From the NCBI RefSeq assembly GCF_000171615.1, contig NZ_ABFU01000046.1:1-56306 (forward strand): a stretch of 56,306 bases of DNA, in the 5' to 3' direction. Source of the DNA: Bacillus coahuilensis m4-4. GTDB lineage: Bacteria > Bacillota > Bacilli > Bacillales > Bacillaceae_K. Each line of letters starts with the position of its first letter. The stretch's first letter is position 1. The notes below the pieces were generated by a model. That model did not search any database. It had not been told where the DNA came from and saw only the letters and a program-made list of their open reading frames with translations. Below, piece after piece: positions 1 to 11,385 of this stretch. The translations under genes and the position numbers were made by a program.

Positions 1-59
1 GCTAAGAGTCCATATGATTCATAGGAGAAATCACGTAAGTGCTTTGGTACTTCTTCACA

Positions 60-88
60 TTGAAAGTAAACTTTTGATTCTGTATAAT
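60..88 (+). promoter_or_regulatory. Sigma-A promoter of recJ
   Basis: A -35 TTGAAA at 60-65 and a perfect -10 TATAAT at 83-88 are separated by 17 bases, and the recJ start codon lies 25 bases downstream behind an AAAGGGGTG ribosome binding site. It probably drives recJ and perhaps apt. Bases 1-59 hold no gene I can identify. Confidence 0.7.
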
Positions 89-113
89 TAACAGAGTCTA
101 AAGGGGTGAACGA

Positions 114-2475
114 ATGTTACATTCAAAGAGTAGGTGGCTTGTGAAAGAAGCGCCTGAACAAATTGTACAAACATTACAACAGGAACTTTCCGTTTCTTCT
201 ATAATAGCGAAACTTTTATACAACCGTGGCATTAAAGATAGTGATACAGCACGGTCTTTTTTATGGAGTGAAAAACAAGAATTTCATGATCCATTTCTTT
301 TAAAGGGAATGGATATTGCGACAGATAGGATCAAACGGTCAATTGAACTTGGAGAAGCTATTTTAGTTTTTGGTGATTATGATGCAGATGGGGTAACCAG
401 TACATCTGTATTACTTTCTACTTTGAGAGACTTAGGTGCAGAAGCGGACTTTTATATTCCAAACCGTTTTAATGAAGGATATGGACCTAATGAAAATGCT
501 TTCAGATGGGCATATGAAATGGGCTATTCATTAATTATTACAGTCGATACGGGAATAGCGGCCATCCATGAAGCAGCTGTGGCGAAGGAATTGGGCTTAG
601 ATTTAATTATTACGGATCATCACGAACCGGGCCCAGAATTGCCAGATGCGTTAGCCATCATCCATCCTAAACTACCGAACTCAAATTATCCATTTCATGA
701 GCTAGCAGGTGTTGGCGTTGCGTTTAAAGTGGCACACGCTCTCTATGGCCATGTACCTGAGCATTTATTGGATTTAGTCACGATTGGTACGATTGCGGAT
801 TTAGTTCCCTTATTTGGAGAGAACCGCAGTTTGGTTAAGAGAGGGTTGAAAAGCTGCAATCCACCAACCGACCAGGCTTACAGGCACTTTGCAAAGTGGC
901 AGGGACGACGGTGGATAAGTTAAATGAGGAAGGTGTAGGATTCACAATTGGTCCAAGACTTAATGCCATCGGAAGACTATCAGATGCTGATCCTGCCGTT
1001 GACTTACTATTAACCGATGATATGGAAGAAGCATTAGCCATTGCAGAAGAAATAGATCAGATGAATAAAGAGCGTAAAAATATTGTTTCGACTATAACGG
1101 AAGAAGCCATCGAAATGGTGGAGACCCAGTTTCCATTAGAAGACCACTCAGTTTTAGTACTAGCCAAGGAAGGATGGAATCCAGGGGTAGTAGGAATTGT
1201 GGCCTCTCGACTAGTAGATAGATTCTATCGTCCTACAATTGTTCTTGGCATTGATTCAGAGAAAGGAATAGCCAAAGGATCTGCTAGAAGTATCGTTGGG
1301 TTTGATTTGTTTCAAAACTTATCGACAATGAGAGAACTTCTTCCTCATTTTGGAGGTCACCCAATGGCAGCGGGTATGACATTGAATATAGAAGACGTTA
1401 ACGAGCTTCGTGCTCGCTTAAATACTCTAGCCAAGGAAACCCTTACGGAAGAAGATTTTGTACCACTTACAGAAGTAGATACACATGTGACCCTTGATGA
1501 AGTGTCGTTAAAAAGTATTGAAGAGCTAGACCTTTTATCCCCATATGGTATGGGCAATCCAAAACCGAAGTTTGTTATTGATAACGTTCATATTGGCAAT
1601 ATGAAAAAAATTGGTGGAAACGGAAATCACCTTAAACTAAATGTGATCCATAATGGTACGTCTTTAGATGGAATTGGATTCCATTTAGGTGAATTAACAG
1701 AACAGCTATCACCTGTCTCCCAGATTTCTCTGATGGGTGAACTGGCCATTAATGAATGGAACTCTATGAAGAAACCACAGTTATTTATTAAAGATATTAA
1801 TGTAAGTGACTGGCAGCTTTTTGATGTTAGAGGCTTGAAGCAAGATAAATGGGTACATGATGCATTAAATAAAGAAGCTCTGTTTATTTCTTTTGGTGAG
1901 GATGTAAGCGAAAAAGTAGGACTGTCGTCTATTGAAAAAAATGTGGTTATAACGAACGAATTAGATGTAAAAGCTATAGAAGAAAAGTATACGACCGTCG
2001 TTTTCTTAACGATCCCAACTAAAGAAAATTTAATAAGAGACGTACTTAACCATTTAAAGCCGGAACGTGTTTATGCACACTTTTACACAGATGGAACAGA
2101 CTATTTCTCAACCATGCCAACACGGGATCACTTTAAATGGTATTATGGATTTCTGTCTAAACGGGGTCAATTTGATTTAATGAAGCACGGGGGGCAATTA
2201 GCAGCACACAAAGGATGGACAAAAGACACAATTGATTTTATGTCACAGGTGTTTTTGAATTAAATTTTGTTACAATAGAGGATGGATTATTATCCTTAAA
2301 CCCTGATAAATTAAAAAAAGATTTATCCGATTCGAGATCGTATCGGCAAAAACAGGCTTTGTTTAAGCTAGAACAAGAACTAGTGTATTCTTCCATCACA
2401 GAATTAAAACGATGGTTTGACGAACAACTTAAAGAGCCTGTTCATAATGAGGAGGAAACAGAAGTATGGACTTAA
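114..2475 (+). CDS. recJ: Single-stranded-DNA-specific 5'-3' exonuclease RecJ (two frameshifts in the sequence)
   Basis: RecJ degrades single-stranded DNA 5' to 3' in recombination and repair. Three consecutive frames join into about 787 residues, the normal length for Bacillus RecJ (about 786). The DHH phosphoesterase core is visible: FGDYDADG near residue 85, VDTGIA near 143, and the ITDHHEPG box near 166. The DHHA1 motif GGHPMAAG lies near residue 413. One A is missing from the run at 849-852, where the protein should read [14 protein letters not shown]. One T is missing from the run at 2252-2256, where it should read [13 protein letters not shown]. The true stop at 2473-2475 lies inside the apt start region, so recJ and apt overlap and are probably co-transcribed. 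Both frame breaks look like sequencing errors rather than decay, because the protein is conserved on both sides of each break. Confidence 0.93.
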
Positions 2476-2978
2476 AACAATATGTTACCATTGTAGAGGA
2501 TTGGCCAAAACCAGGTATTCGCTTTAAAGATATTACAACTCTAATGGACAATGGTGACGCTTATAAATATGCAACAGATCAAATTGTAACGTATGCAAAA
2601 GAAAGACAAATTGATCTAGTTGTAGGTCCAGAAGCACGTGGATTTATTATTGGATGTCCTGTAGCCTACTCTCTTGGATTAGGTTTCGCACCTGTCCGTA
2701 AAGAGGGAAAACTACCTCGTGAAGTGATCAAGGTAGATTATGGCTTAGAATACGGGAAAGACGTTCTTACAATCCATAAAGATGCCATTAGACCTGGTCA
2801 ACGTGTCTTAATTACAGACGACCTACTGGCTACAGGCGGAACAATTGAAGCAACCATTAAATTAGTGGAAGAATTAGGTGGAGTCGTAGCAGGGATTGCT
2901 TTCCTAATTGAATTGACTTACTTAGAAGGCCGTGACAAGCTTGAAGGTTATGATATCTTAACTCTAATGCAGTACTAA
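2466..2978 (+). CDS. apt: Adenine phosphoribosyltransferase
   Basis: This enzyme salvages adenine to AMP using PRPP in the cytoplasm. At 170 residues it has the same length as B. subtilis Apt. The N-terminal signature [15 protein letters not shown] is typical of Apt. The PRPP-binding loop [13 protein letters not shown] lies at about residues 116-128, with VGPEARGF near 54. The ATG follows AGGAGG within the end of recJ (10-base overlap), so translation of the two is likely coupled. It is followed by a terminator and then relA; the apt-relA neighbourhood is standard in Bacillaceae. Confidence 0.97.
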   Translation: MDLKQYVTIVEDWPKPGIRFKDITTLMDNGDAYKYATDQIVTYAKERQIDLVVGPEARGFIIGCPVAYSLGLGFAPVRKEGKLPREVIKVDYGLEYGKDVLTIHKDAIRPGQRVLITDDLLATGGTIEATIKLVEELGGVVAGIAFLIELTYLEGRDKLEGYDILTLMQY

Positions 2979-3000
2979 TTCATGCTAACAACAACAAGGT

Positions 3001-3029
3001 GAGCGCTCGATTTCGAGTGCTCTTTCTTT
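3001..3029 (+). terminator. Rho-independent terminator after apt
   Basis: GAGCGCTCG (3001-3009) pairs with CGAGTGCTC (3014-3022), with one G-T wobble and an ATTT loop, followed by TTTCTTT. It closes the recJ-apt unit. A TATAAT hexamer directly behind it could contribute to relA transcription, but no good -35 accompanies it. Confidence 0.8.
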
Positions 3030-3198
3030 ATAATGATCACTATTCTGTATAACAAACGACATAAATGGAGATTATTCGATAAAATTAAACTCTTTCCCTT
3101 TACATCTTTAGGTATTTTTTTCGATAATAGTAAGAAACTACTTAAAAAAGTTCTAATGGATAAGATAGATACTATTACAAAAGTTAAGGTGATAAATG

Positions 3199-5396
3199 AT
3201 GGCCAAAGACCAAGTCCTTACTTCTGATCAAGTGATCGAACGTACAAAAAATATTTAGAAGAAGATGATGTGGCTTTGGTCCAAAAAGCATATGAATATG
3301 CGGATAAAGCCCATAAAGAGCAATTTCGAAAATCGGGTGAACCCTACATTATTCACCCGATTCAAGTAGCAGGTATTCTCGCAGATTTAGAAATGGATGC
3401 GGCAACCGTTGCAGCTGGGTTTCTACATGATGTCGTTGAGGATACACCCATATCAAAACAAGATATTGCTGAAACTTTTAATGAAGAGGTGGCAATGCTT
3501 GTTGATGGTGTAACCAAACTAGGGAAAATTAAATTCAAATCTCAAGAAGAGCAGCAAGCAGAAAATCATCGAAAAATGTTTGTGGCTATGGCACAGGATA
3601 TTCGAGTCATTTTAATTAAACTAGCTGATCGTCTCCATAATATGAGAACATTAAAACATCTGCCAGCGGAAAAACAACGTAGAATTGCCAATGAAACCAT
3701 TGAAATTTTTGCTCCTTTAGCTCACCGTTTAGGGATTAGTAAAATTAAATGGGAACTTGAAGACACGGCGTTACGTTATTTAAATCCACAGCAATATTAT
3801 CGCATTGTGAACCTAATGAAGAAAAAGCGAGATGAACGCGAGCAATACGTTGATGATGTTATACACGAGATGGAAGATAGCTTACGTGATGTAGACATTC
3901 ACGCTGAGCTTTCTGGACGACCGAAGCATATATATAGCATTTACCGTAAAATGGTTCTACAAAACAAACAGTTTAATGAGATTTATGATTTACTAGCTGT
4001 TCGAATCATTGTCAATAGTATTAAAGATTGTTATGCCGTGTTAGGAATTATTCATACGTGTTGGAAACCAATGCCTGGTAGGTTTAAAGATTACATCGCA
4101 ATGCCAAAACCAAATATGTATCAATCTCTTCATACAACAGTGATAGGACCTAAGGGAGACCCTCTTGAGGTTCAAATTCGAACAAGAGATATGCATCGAA
4201 TTGCTGAATACGGGGTAGCGGCTCACTGGGCGTATAAAGAAGAGAAAGAACATGTGGCTTCAAGAAATACATTTGATAAAAAGCTATCTTGGTTTAGAGA
4301 AATATTAGAATTCCAAAATGAATCAACGGACGCTGAAGAATTTATTGAAGCGTTAAAAATCGACCTATTCTCTGATATGGTGTTTGTATTCACGCCAAAA
4401 GGGGATGTCATTGAACTGCCTTCTGGCTCTGTTCCGATAGATTTTGCTTATCGTATCCACTCTGAAATTGGGAATAAAACGATTGGAGCAAAAGTGAACG
4501 GTAAAATGGTTACATTAGATTATCGCTTAAGAACAGGTGATATTCTGGAGATTTTGACATCCAAGCACTCTTATGGACCTAGTCAGGATTGGTTAAAGCT
4601 GGCCCAAACCTCTCAAGCAAAGCATAAAATTAAACAATTCTTTAAAAAGCAACGAAAAGAAGAGAACGTTGAAAAAGGCCGAGAGCTTGTTGAAAAAGAA
4701 ATACGTTCAATGGAATTTGACTTAAAAGAAGTTATGACGAACGAAAACATTAAACGTGTTTATGAAAAATTCAACTTCTCGACAGAAGAGGATATGTATG
4801 CCGCCGTTGGCTATAACGGTTTAACAGCCGCCCAAGTTGCCAATCGCTTAACCGAAAAGTTAAGAAAGCTTCGTAACCAAGAAGAGTCCCTTCTTGAAAC
4901 AATGGCAGAGCTTAAGGCCCAACCGACAACGAAACGCCGAGGAGAAGCAGGTGTCGCTGTAAAAGGTATTGATAACCTACTTATCCGCCTTTCTAGGTGC
5001 TGTAATCCTGTTCCTGGAGATGAAATTGTAGGCTTTATCACAAAAGGTCGAGGAGTTTCTGTTCACCGCAGTGATTGCCCAAACGTAGGTACAGGTGATG
5101 GAGAATTGAACCGCCTGATCGAAGTCGAATGGGAAACAGATGTGAACAATCGTAAGGAGTACAATGTAGATATTGAGATTTCAGGATTTGACAGAAGAGG
5201 TCTACTGAATGAAGTTCTTCAAGTAGTCAATGAATCAAAAACGAATATAACGGCTGTTGCAGGTAGAACGGACCGGAATAAAATGGCCACCATTTCCATG
5301 AGCATTTCTATACAGAACGTAAGTCACTTGCAACGTGTTGTGGAAAAGATTAAACAGATTTCCGATGTCTACTCTGTACGCCGTACGATGACGTAA
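3199..5396 (+). CDS. relA: Bifunctional (p)ppGpp synthetase/hydrolase Rel (one frameshift near the start)
   Basis: Rel makes and breaks the alarmone (p)ppGpp in the stringent response. Joined, the gene gives about 732 residues (B. subtilis 734). Domains in order: the HD hydrolase with FLHDVVEDT near residue 70, the synthetase with [11 protein letters not shown] and [15 protein letters not shown] around 240-310, TGS around 395-455 ([16 protein letters not shown]), a zinc-finger region with [14 protein letters not shown] near 575, and a C-terminal ACT domain. The synthetase loop reads RFKD, the RXKD form found in bifunctional Rel rather than the EXDD form of monofunctional RelA. One A is missing from the run at 3246-3251; restored, the start reads [22 protein letters not shown] in two overlapping segments. 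ATG at 3199 follows AAGGTGAT; an ATG at 3196 is also possible. Confidence 0.95.
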
Positions 5397-5409
5397 GGGG
5401 AGAAGAGTA

Positions 5410-5853
5410 GTGAAAGTTGTATTGCAACGAAGTAAAGAAGCTAGTGTGTCAGTCAGTGGCGAAGTTGTAGGAAGAATTGATTCAGGATTAGTGTTACTAG
5501 TTGGAATCACTCATGAGGACACTAAACAAGATGCCGAGTATGTGGCTGACAAAGTAGTGAATTTACGGATCTTTGAAGACGAACAGGATAAAATGAATCA
5601 CTCCTTACTTGATAAAGGTGGAGAAATTTTATCGATTTCCCAATTCACTCTTTATGGTGATACAAAAAAAGGAAGACGCCCAAACTTTATGGAAGCAGCA
5701 AAGCCTTCAATTGCTAAGGAATTGTACGATTACTTTAATCTTTGCTTACGAAATAAAGGAGTAAACGTAGCAACAGGGGAATTTGGGAGCATGATGGATG
5801 TATCATTAGTAAATGATGGCCCAGTTACCCTAATCATAGAAAGTAAAAGCTGA
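5410..5853 (+). CDS. dtd: D-aminoacyl-tRNA deacylase
   Basis: Dtd hydrolyses D-aminoacyl-tRNA (for example D-Tyr-tRNA) so that D-amino acids do not enter protein. It has 147 residues, the family norm. The N-terminal [15 protein letters not shown], the SQFTLYGD motif near residue 78 and the C-terminal [13 protein letters not shown] segment, which holds the Gly-cisPro region, identify it. The start is GTG, 13 bases after the relA stop with AAGGGGAG between, so it is the second gene of a relA-dtd operon. A strong terminator overlaps its stop codon. Confidence 0.95.
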   Translation: MKVVLQRSKEASVSVSGEVVGRIDSGLVLLVGITHEDTKQDAEYVADKVVNLRIFEDEQDKMNHSLLDKGGEILSISQFTLYGDTKKGRRPNFMEAAKPSIAKELYDYFNLCLRNKGVNVATGEFGSMMDVSLVNDGPVTLIIESKS

Positions 5854-5880
5854 AGAAGATCGTCCTTCTTCAGCTTTTAT
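5845..5880. terminator. Bidirectional terminator between dtd and the amidase gene
   Basis: GCTGAAGAAG (5849-5858) pairs with CTTCTTCAGC (5865-5874) across a six-base loop. The stem is flanked by AAAA on the left and TTTT on the right, so it can stop transcripts from dtd (+) and from the convergent amidase gene (-). Confidence 0.85.
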
Positions 5881-5898
5881 TATTGAAAGGAGAAGCAA

Positions 5899-7569
5899 TT
5901 AGTGTGATGAGAAATACTCTTCAATTCCTGATACGATTCCATCCGTAGCACGGTCGAGGTATTCGTCCGTATGAATGGTTCTCTCTTCTTTGCTATTACT
6001 AATATAGCCAAGCTCTAGCAATACGCTTGGTTGAGTATTTTCACGTAAAACAAAATAGTCTTCCTTTTTGGTCCCACGATTTCTTAATGAAATACTACTA
6101 GCAAGACCTTTATTAATCGTATCAGCTAAGTCTTTTTGGTTTTCATGGTAATAATAGGTTGTAAAGCCGGTTATACTTTCATCCGCAATACTATCGAAGT
6201 GTAGCGACAAAAAGGCATCAGCTTGATAGTAATTAGAAAATAATGTTCGTGTAGAAAGGGGGATATACTGATCGTTTTCTCTAGTAAAGACCACATTAAA
6301 TTGCAATTCAGTTAGCTTTTCTGCTAATATCCTCGAGGTTTTCAACGTTAAATCCTTTTCTAACGACTCATTTGCCCCTATGGCTCCGCTATCTTCGCCC
6401 CCGTGGCCTGCATCTATCAGAATTAAAGGCCTTCCAGCAAATTCTTCTAGTGATTGACGGTCATCCATCATAGTTGATGGTGAAAAGACCACCCAGCTTG
6501 CGACATACCCTACTTGATCCTCATCTAATTGAATTTTATACCATTCACCAGAGGGTTCAATTACTGTATATTCCTCTCCAGCCTTCCCATTTTTTATAGT
6601 GGTGGCTTGGGTAGATGGCTCTTCTCTAATGTTTGTATTATCATAAAGTAAAAATATAGAAGAGAAGGAATCCGTTGGATTGATGCTACCGTAACCGACA
6701 AACGAGAACCAAGAAGGAATCCAGCCAGTTTCGCCCTTATACTGTATCTTATACCAGGAGGAAGACGAATCTAGAAGGCTAAATTCTTCCCCATAAGCCA
6801 CTTCTCCAAGCTTTTCGCTTGAAAAATTAGGGCTACTGCGAACGCTAAGTGTTGGAGCAGAAATACTTACTTTTTGATCCATAGTATGTGTAAAGGAAGG
6901 AACTTCCGGTGAAATGATAGAAAGAGTACCTCTTTTCATCCATCCTTCATACCTATCATTCATGACCAATAACCAGTCGTTCCACTCATGCAGAATAGAT
7001 AATGGCTCTTCGGGTAGGAGTGTCTTGATCAACTGTGAATCTTCTGTAGGACCAGAATAAAGATTTGCGGAATGTTGGTTAACCTGAGCTGCTTTTAACA
7101 AATGGCTTCCACTATCAAGTGCTGTAACAAATTGACTAGATACATATCCAGAAAAGGAAGAAGACTGTATTTTCGTCCATTCTTCTGTTGAACTTGAGAA
7201 GATTATAACTTCTTCATCGCGCCTAAGCAATCCAACAATAGGAGCTTCAATGCTGGGACTTTCTCTTACATTTAGCCTGTCTCCTGTTACCTTACCAATC
7301 GTATTAACTGTTGATTCGATTGCGTATTGCCAGCTTGGAATCCATCCTATCTGTTCATCTAATTGAATCTTCAACCAATCTCCTTCTTGTTCAAGTATCA
7401 TGACACTTGGAGGTAGGGTTGTAGCAAGAACTGGGTAACTTAAACCAGGTCCACTTCTAATAGAAAGTTTTTCATTTTGTTGCAGTGAATTTGTTTTAGC
7501 CAAGACGATTATAGGTATAAATGAAAATAGAAATAGTAGCAAAAGGAATAGTCCGAGCTTTGGGTTCAT
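5899..7569 (-). CDS. Secreted N-acetylmuramoyl-L-alanine amidase with five SH3 repeats (YrvJ-like)
   Basis: This is a zinc amidase (Amidase_3 family) predicted to cleave the N-acetylmuramoyl-L-alanine bond of peptidoglycan outside the cell. A signal peptide or anchor covers residues 3-25. Five bacterial SH3-type repeats follow, each with the pattern LNVRxxP...GW(I/M): about 30-85, 95-150, 160-215, 235-290 and 310-365. The catalytic domain spans about 380-555. Its metal ligands are visible: DAGHGGEDSGA, the E of SLEKD, SLHFDS, and the glutamate of LLELGYIS. I chose ATG at 7569 because AAGGTGAG lies seven bases upstream; a GTG six bases earlier is possible. In B. subtilis the same position is held by yrvJ. 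It is transcribed against its neighbours and ends at a shared terminator. Confidence 0.9.
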   Translation of the reverse strand: MNPKLGLFLLLLFLFSFIPIIVLAKTNSLQQNEKLSIRSGPGLSYPVLATTLPPSVMILEQEGDWLKIQLDEQIGWIPSWQYAIESTVNTIGKVTGDRLNVRESPSIEAPIVGLLRRDEEVIIFSSSTEEWTKIQSSSFSGYVSSQFVTALDSGSHLLKAAQVNQHSANLYSGPTEDSQLIKTLLPEEPLSILHEWNDWLLVMNDRYEGWMKRGTLSIISPEVPSFTHTMDQKVSISAPTLSVRSSPNFSSEKLGEVAYGEEFSLLDSSSSWYKIQYKGETGWIPSWFSFVGYGSINPTDSFSSIFLLYDNTNIREEPSTQATTIKNGKAGEEYTVIEPSGEWYKIQLDEDQVGYVASWVVFSPSTMMDDRQSLEEFAGRPLILIDAGHGGEDSGAIGANESLEKDLTLKTSRILAEKLTELQFNVVFTRENDQYIPLSTRTLFSNYYQADAFLSLHFDSIADESITGFTTYYYHENQKDLADTINKGLASSISLRNRGTKKEDYFVLRENTQPSVLLELGYISNSKEERTIHTDEYLDRATDGIVSGIEEYFSSH

Positions 7570-7696
7570 AACCACTCACCTTTCATATGATTTACCCCTT
7601 ACCTTCTTAATTCTTGATAGAAAATAAAAATCCTTTTTCCCACATGAAAGTAAGGTGGATTGGAAAGACTAGTTTTATTGATAAAAGGGTGAAAGG

Positions 7697-7882
7697 ATGT
7701 CAAGAATGAGAGCAAGCGAAAAGCAATCAATGAATAGTCTTCAGGACAGAGATGTATTTGGGTTAGATTTCCATCATTTTTTAGAAAAGGAGAAGTCATC
7801 AAATTCAGTTGAACTAGCCTCTGAATTTGGATTATCCTTAAGAGAAGTTCGGATGTTAAAGAAGAAATTGGAAGAGTACTAA
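7697..7882 (+). CDS. Small protein of unknown function upstream of hisS, HTH-like (YrzK position)
   Basis: A 61-residue basic-acidic protein. The segment ELASEFGLSLREVRMLKKKLEEY at its end (residues 39-61) resembles a single helix-turn-helix of the sigma-factor type, but no further domain fits. ATG at 7697 follows AAAGGGTGAAAGG. A possible promoter is TTGGAA (7660-7665), 16 bases, TAAAAG (7682-7687). B. subtilis has a small unknown gene (yrzK) in the same slot between yrvJ and hisS; the equivalence rests on position only. Function unknown. Confidence 0.65.
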   Translation: MSRMRASEKQSMNSLQDRDVFGLDFHHFLEKEKSSNSVELASEFGLSLREVRMLKKKLEEY

Positions 7883-7900
7883 ATCCTAAGAAAAATATGC

Positions 7901-7930
7901 TTGACACCACACTATCTAGAAACGTAATAT
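7901..7930 (+). promoter_or_regulatory. Sigma-A promoter of the hisS-aspS operon
   Basis: A perfect -35 TTGACA at 7901-7906 and a -10 TAATAT at 7925-7930 with an 18-base spacer sit immediately upstream of the T-box leader. Confidence 0.75.
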
Positions 7931-7935
7931 GATAG

Positions 7936-8217
7936 GTACAATCATATTTAAGAAAATAGTAAGAAAACCAATGACAGAGCAAAGTAGCTTGGAAACACAT
8001 GAAAAGAGAAGAAATGTCTTAGGCTGAAAGCATTTCTACATGATGACCTTGTGAACGAACACTCAATAGGTTTCATTCTGAACTTTTAAACAGTAGGAAT
8101 GAACGTGAACAGGCGTTAACTGTTATGAGTGGAAGCGAAATTTGCTTCAATTAGGGTGGCACCACGGGTATATAACTCTCGTCCCTTGTTTTATACAAGG
8201 CGACTGAGGGTTTTTTT
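7936..8217 (+). promoter_or_regulatory. T-box riboswitch of hisS-aspS
   Basis: The leader senses uncharged tRNA and prevents termination. The conserved T-box AGGGTGGCACCACGGG lies at 8153-8168. Behind it is a terminator stem around CTCGTCCCTTGT and ACAAGGCGACTGAGGG, ending in seven T (8211-8217). The likely specifier is CAC (His) at 8060-8062 in the context GAA-CAC-T, which fits hisS as the first gene. I assigned the specifier by pattern, not by folding. No strong Asp (GAC) specifier overlaps it. Confidence 0.9.
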
Positions 8218-8273
8218 GTTGTTTATTATTCTTATAAGGTTTTCAGAGAAGAACTGTAAAAGGAGGGGTATTC

Positions 8274-9539
8274 ATGTCAATTAAGATTCCTAGAGGAACC
8301 CAAGACATTTTACCAGGAACTGTAGAAAAATGGCAGTACATAGAAGAGGTAGCAAAGGATATTTGCCGTAACTTTCAGTATAAAGAAATTCGCACACCAA
8401 TATTTGAACATGCTGAATTATTCACACGAGGTGTTGGAGATACAACGGATATTGTTCAAAAGGAAATGTATACATTTAAAGACCGTGGAGATAGAGACCT
8501 CTCCTTACGCCCAGAAGGAACGGCAGCAGTGGTACGCTCTTTCGTTGAGAATAAAATGTTCGGTCATGCAAATCAACCTGTAAAACTATTTTACTCAGGT
8601 CCTATGTTCCGATATGAGCGTCCTCAGGCAGGCCGCTACCGTCAATTTGTTCAATTCGGTGTGGAAGCTCTAGGAAGTGAAGATCCAGCGATTGATGCAG
8701 AAGTCATTTCACTTGCGATGAGTTTATATCAAGCGGTCGGATTAAAAAAGCTAAAGCTAATTGTCAACTCATTAGGTGATAATGAGAGCCGTGTTGCACA
8801 CAGAGAAGCATTAATTGCTCACTTTAAACCGAGAATCGAAGAGTTTTGCACAGATTGCCAAACTCGTTTAGAGAAGAATCCTTTACGTATCTTAGATTGT
8901 AAGAAGGACCGAGATCATGAGTTAATGGCCACAGCTCCTTCTATTTTAGACTATTTAAACGAAGAATCTCGTTCTTATTTTAAAAAGGTACAATCGTATT
9001 TATCGTTAATGGATGTAGAATTTGTTGTGGATCCAACGCTAGTACGTGGCTTAGATTATTATAACCACACAGCCTTTGAGATCATGAGTGATGCTGAAGG
9101 ATTTGGTGCGATTACGACGTTATGTGGTGGTGGTCGTTATAACGGACTAGTCGAAGAAATCGGTGGCCCAAGCACACCAGGTATTGGATTTGCCCTAAGT
9201 ATTGAGCGATTACTAGCAGCCGTTGATGCAGAAGAGGTAGAGCTTCCAGTCGAAAGTAAGGTAGATTGCTATGTGGTGGCATTAGGAGACCAAGCGAAAG
9301 ACTACAGTGTGAAGATTGTAAGTGACTTAAGAAAAGCTGGTTTATCTGCTGAAAGAGACTATTTAGATCGAAAGCTTAAGGCTCAATTTAAAGCAGCAGA
9401 CCGTGTTCAAGCACGCTATGTTGCTGTATTGGGTGAGGAAGAATTGTCCTCTGGAACCATCAATCTTAAAGATATGGAATCAGGCGAACAAGAATCGATT
9501 GAAATCTCAAAATTAGTAGAAGCCATACAAGAGAGATAA
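8274..9539 (+). CDS. hisS: Histidyl-tRNA synthetase
   Basis: Class II aminoacyl-tRNA synthetase charging tRNA-His. It has 421 residues (B. subtilis about 424). Motif 2 is in [20 protein letters not shown] near residue 110, the histidine-specific loop [15 protein letters not shown] is near 255, and motif 3 [12 protein letters not shown] is near 305. The C-terminal anticodon-binding domain follows. An AAGGAGGGG ribosome binding site lies seven bases before the ATG. aspS follows after 16 bases, so both are controlled by the upstream T-box. Confidence 0.98.
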   Translation: MSIKIPRGTQDILPGTVEKWQYIEEVAKDICRNFQYKEIRTPIFEHAELFTRGVGDTTDIVQKEMYTFKDRGDRDLSLRPEGTAAVVRSFVENKMFGHANQPVKLFYSGPMFRYERPQAGRYRQFVQFGVEALGSEDPAIDAEVISLAMSLYQAVGLKKLKLIVNSLGDNESRVAHREALIAHFKPRIEEFCTDCQTRLEKNPLRILDCKKDRDHELMATAPSILDYLNEESRSYFKKVQSYLSLMDVEFVVDPTLVRGLDYYNHTAFEIMSDAEGFGAITTLCGGGRYNGLVEEIGGPSTPGIGFALSIERLLAAVDAEEVELPVESKVDCYVVALGDQAKDYSVKIVSDLRKAGLSAERDYLDRKLKAQFKAADRVQARYVAVLGEEELSSGTINLKDMESGEQESIEISKLVEAIQER

Positions 9540-9555
9540 GAGGAGGAATGGGAAC

Positions 9556-11331
9556 ATGACAGTACGTTCACATTATTGTGGTGAAGTGACAGAAGTACAA
9601 GTTGGAGAAAAGGTTGTCTTAAAAGGGTGGGTTCAAAAGCGTCGTGATTTAGGTGGACTCATTTTCATAGACCTACGTGACCGTTCGGGTATCGTCCAAA
9701 CGGTATTTAATCCAGAAACGTCAATGGAAGCTCTTCAGATTGCAGAAAAAGCACGTAACGAATATATTTTACAAGTATCTGGGTCTGTTCTTAAGCGTGA
9801 CGAAAAAGCAATCAACCCAAGTATTCCAACAGGTAAGATAGAAATCTCTGTTGAAGAAGTAACCATTATTAACGAAGCAAAAAATCCTCCATTCATGATT
9901 GAAAACAACACAGATGTATCCGAAGACCTTCGTTTGAAGTATCGATACTTAGATCTTCGTCGACCTGAGATGATTGAAACGTTCAAGATGCGTCACCAAG
10001 TAACGACAAGCATTCGTAACTATTTAAACGACCAAGGCTTCTATGACGTAGAAACTCCCATGTTAACAAAAAGCACGCCTGAAGGTGCACGTGATTATCT
10101 TGTACCAAGCCGTGTTCATGAGGGGCATTTCTATGCATTACCTCAGTCTCCACAAATTTTTAAACAGCTACTAATGGTTTCAGGATTTGATCGATATTAT
10201 CAAATCGTCCGTTGCTTCCGTGATGAGGATTTACGTGCAGACCGTCAACCGGAATTCACACAAATCGATATGGAAATGAGCTTTATGAGTCAAGAAGAAA
10301 TTGTCGCTCTAATGGAAGACATGATGAAGCAACTGATGAAAGAAGTGAAAGGTGTAGACCTGCCTGCAGAGTTCCCACGCATGACGTATGACGAAGCAAT
10401 GAGCAGGTACGGATCTGATAAGCCAGACACACGCTTTGCCATGGAGCTAATTGATGTAGCTGAAATAGTGAAGGATTCCGATTTTAAAGTATTTAGTGGA
10501 ACTATTGCATCTGGCGGTCATGTTAAACTGTTGAATGTAAAAGGTGCTGCTGAACGCTACTCTCGTAAAGATATTGATGCGTTAACTGAATTTGTTTCAG
10601 TATACGGAGCAAAAGGACTAGCATGGGTAAAAGTAGAAGAATCAGAAGTAAAAGGACCGATCGCTAAATTCTTATCTGAAGAAGTTCAGCAAGGAATTAA
10701 AGCAACTGCTGGAGCAGAAGTAGGGGATTTATTACTATTTGTTGCAGACAAACCAAGTGTAGTAGCAGATAGCTTAGGTGCATTACGACTAAAGCTTGCA
10801 AAAGAACTTGGTCTAATCGACTCATCTAAGTTCAACTTCCTTTGGGTAACGGACTGGCCATTATTTGAATACGACGAAGAAGAAGGTCGCTACTATGCTG
10901 CTCATCACCCATTTACAATGCCTGCAGCTGCGGACGTAGACAAATTAACATCAGATCCTCGTAACGTACGTGCAGAAGCGTATGACTTAGTGTTAAATGG
11001 CTATGAATTAGGTGGGGGAAGCCTTCGTATTTACCAGCGTGATATCCAAGAAAAGATGTTTGAAGTACTAGGATTTTCTAAAGAAGAAGCAAAAGAACAG
11101 TTTGGCTTCCTTCTTGAAGCATTTGAATACGGTACTCCTCCGCACGGTGGAATTGCTTTAGGCTTAGACCGACTAGTCATGCTCCTTGCAGGACGTACGA
11201 ACTTACGTGATACGATTGCTTTCCCTAAAACAGCAAGCGCAAGCTGTCTGTTAACGGAAGCTCCAAATACAGTAAGTGATGAACAATTAAACGAGCTTCA
11301 CTTATCACTCTGTGTCAAAGAAAGTAAATAA
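9556..11331 (+). CDS. aspS: Aspartyl-tRNA synthetase
   Basis: Class II synthetase for tRNA-Asp. At 591 residues it is full length (B. subtilis 592). An N-terminal OB-fold anticodon-binding domain contains [19 protein letters not shown]. Motif 2 is [20 protein letters not shown] near residue 215. A bacterial insertion (GAD) domain lies around 300-420, and motif 3 is [14 protein letters not shown] near 530. It is the second gene of the hisS-aspS operon, preceded by AGAGGAGGAATGGGAAC. The 6S RNA locus follows. Whether it is discriminating or non-discriminating cannot be decided here. Confidence 0.98.
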   Translation: MTVRSHYCGEVTEVQVGEKVVLKGWVQKRRDLGGLIFIDLRDRSGIVQTVFNPETSMEALQIAEKARNEYILQVSGSVLKRDEKAINPSIPTGKIEISVEEVTIINEAKNPPFMIENNTDVSEDLRLKYRYLDLRRPEMIETFKMRHQVTTSIRNYLNDQGFYDVETPMLTKSTPEGARDYLVPSRVHEGHFYALPQSPQIFKQLLMVSGFDRYYQIVRCFRDEDLRADRQPEFTQIDMEMSFMSQEEIVALMEDMMKQLMKEVKGVDLPAEFPRMTYDEAMSRYGSDKPDTRFAMELIDVAEIVKDSDFKVFSGTIASGGHVKLLNVKGAAERYSRKDIDALTEFVSVYGAKGLAWVKVEESEVKGPIAKFLSEEVQQGIKATAGAEVGDLLLFVADKPSVVADSLGALRLKLAKELGLIDSSKFNFLWVTDWPLFEYDEEEGRYYAAHHPFTMPAAADVDKLTSDPRNVRAEAYDLVLNGYELGGGSLRIYQRDIQEKMFEVLGFSKEEAKEQFGFLLEAFEYGTPPHGGIALGLDRLVMLLAGRTNLRDTIAFPKTASASCLLTEAPNTVSDEQLNELHLSLCVKESK

Positions 11332-11349
11332 ATTCCATAGCTTGTTTCA

Positions 11350-11378
11350 TTGATTCTTATGAAGCAGTGTGATATTAT
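11350..11378 (+). promoter_or_regulatory. Promoter of the 6S RNA gene
   Basis: TTGATT at 11350-11355 and TATTAT at 11373-11378 are 17 bases apart. The predicted transcript start falls at about 11385, just before the GAGTCC strand of the closing stem. Confidence 0.65.
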
Positions 11379-11385
11379 ACTAACA

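Noticed and set aside
3033..3227. 64-codon open frame before relA
   Set aside because: It runs over the relA start in another frame, has no ribosome binding site and no recognisable product.
7599..8000. Reverse-strand frame of 133 codons over the hisS leader
   Set aside because: It covers the small forward gene, the promoter and the T-box; it is a by-product of their composition.
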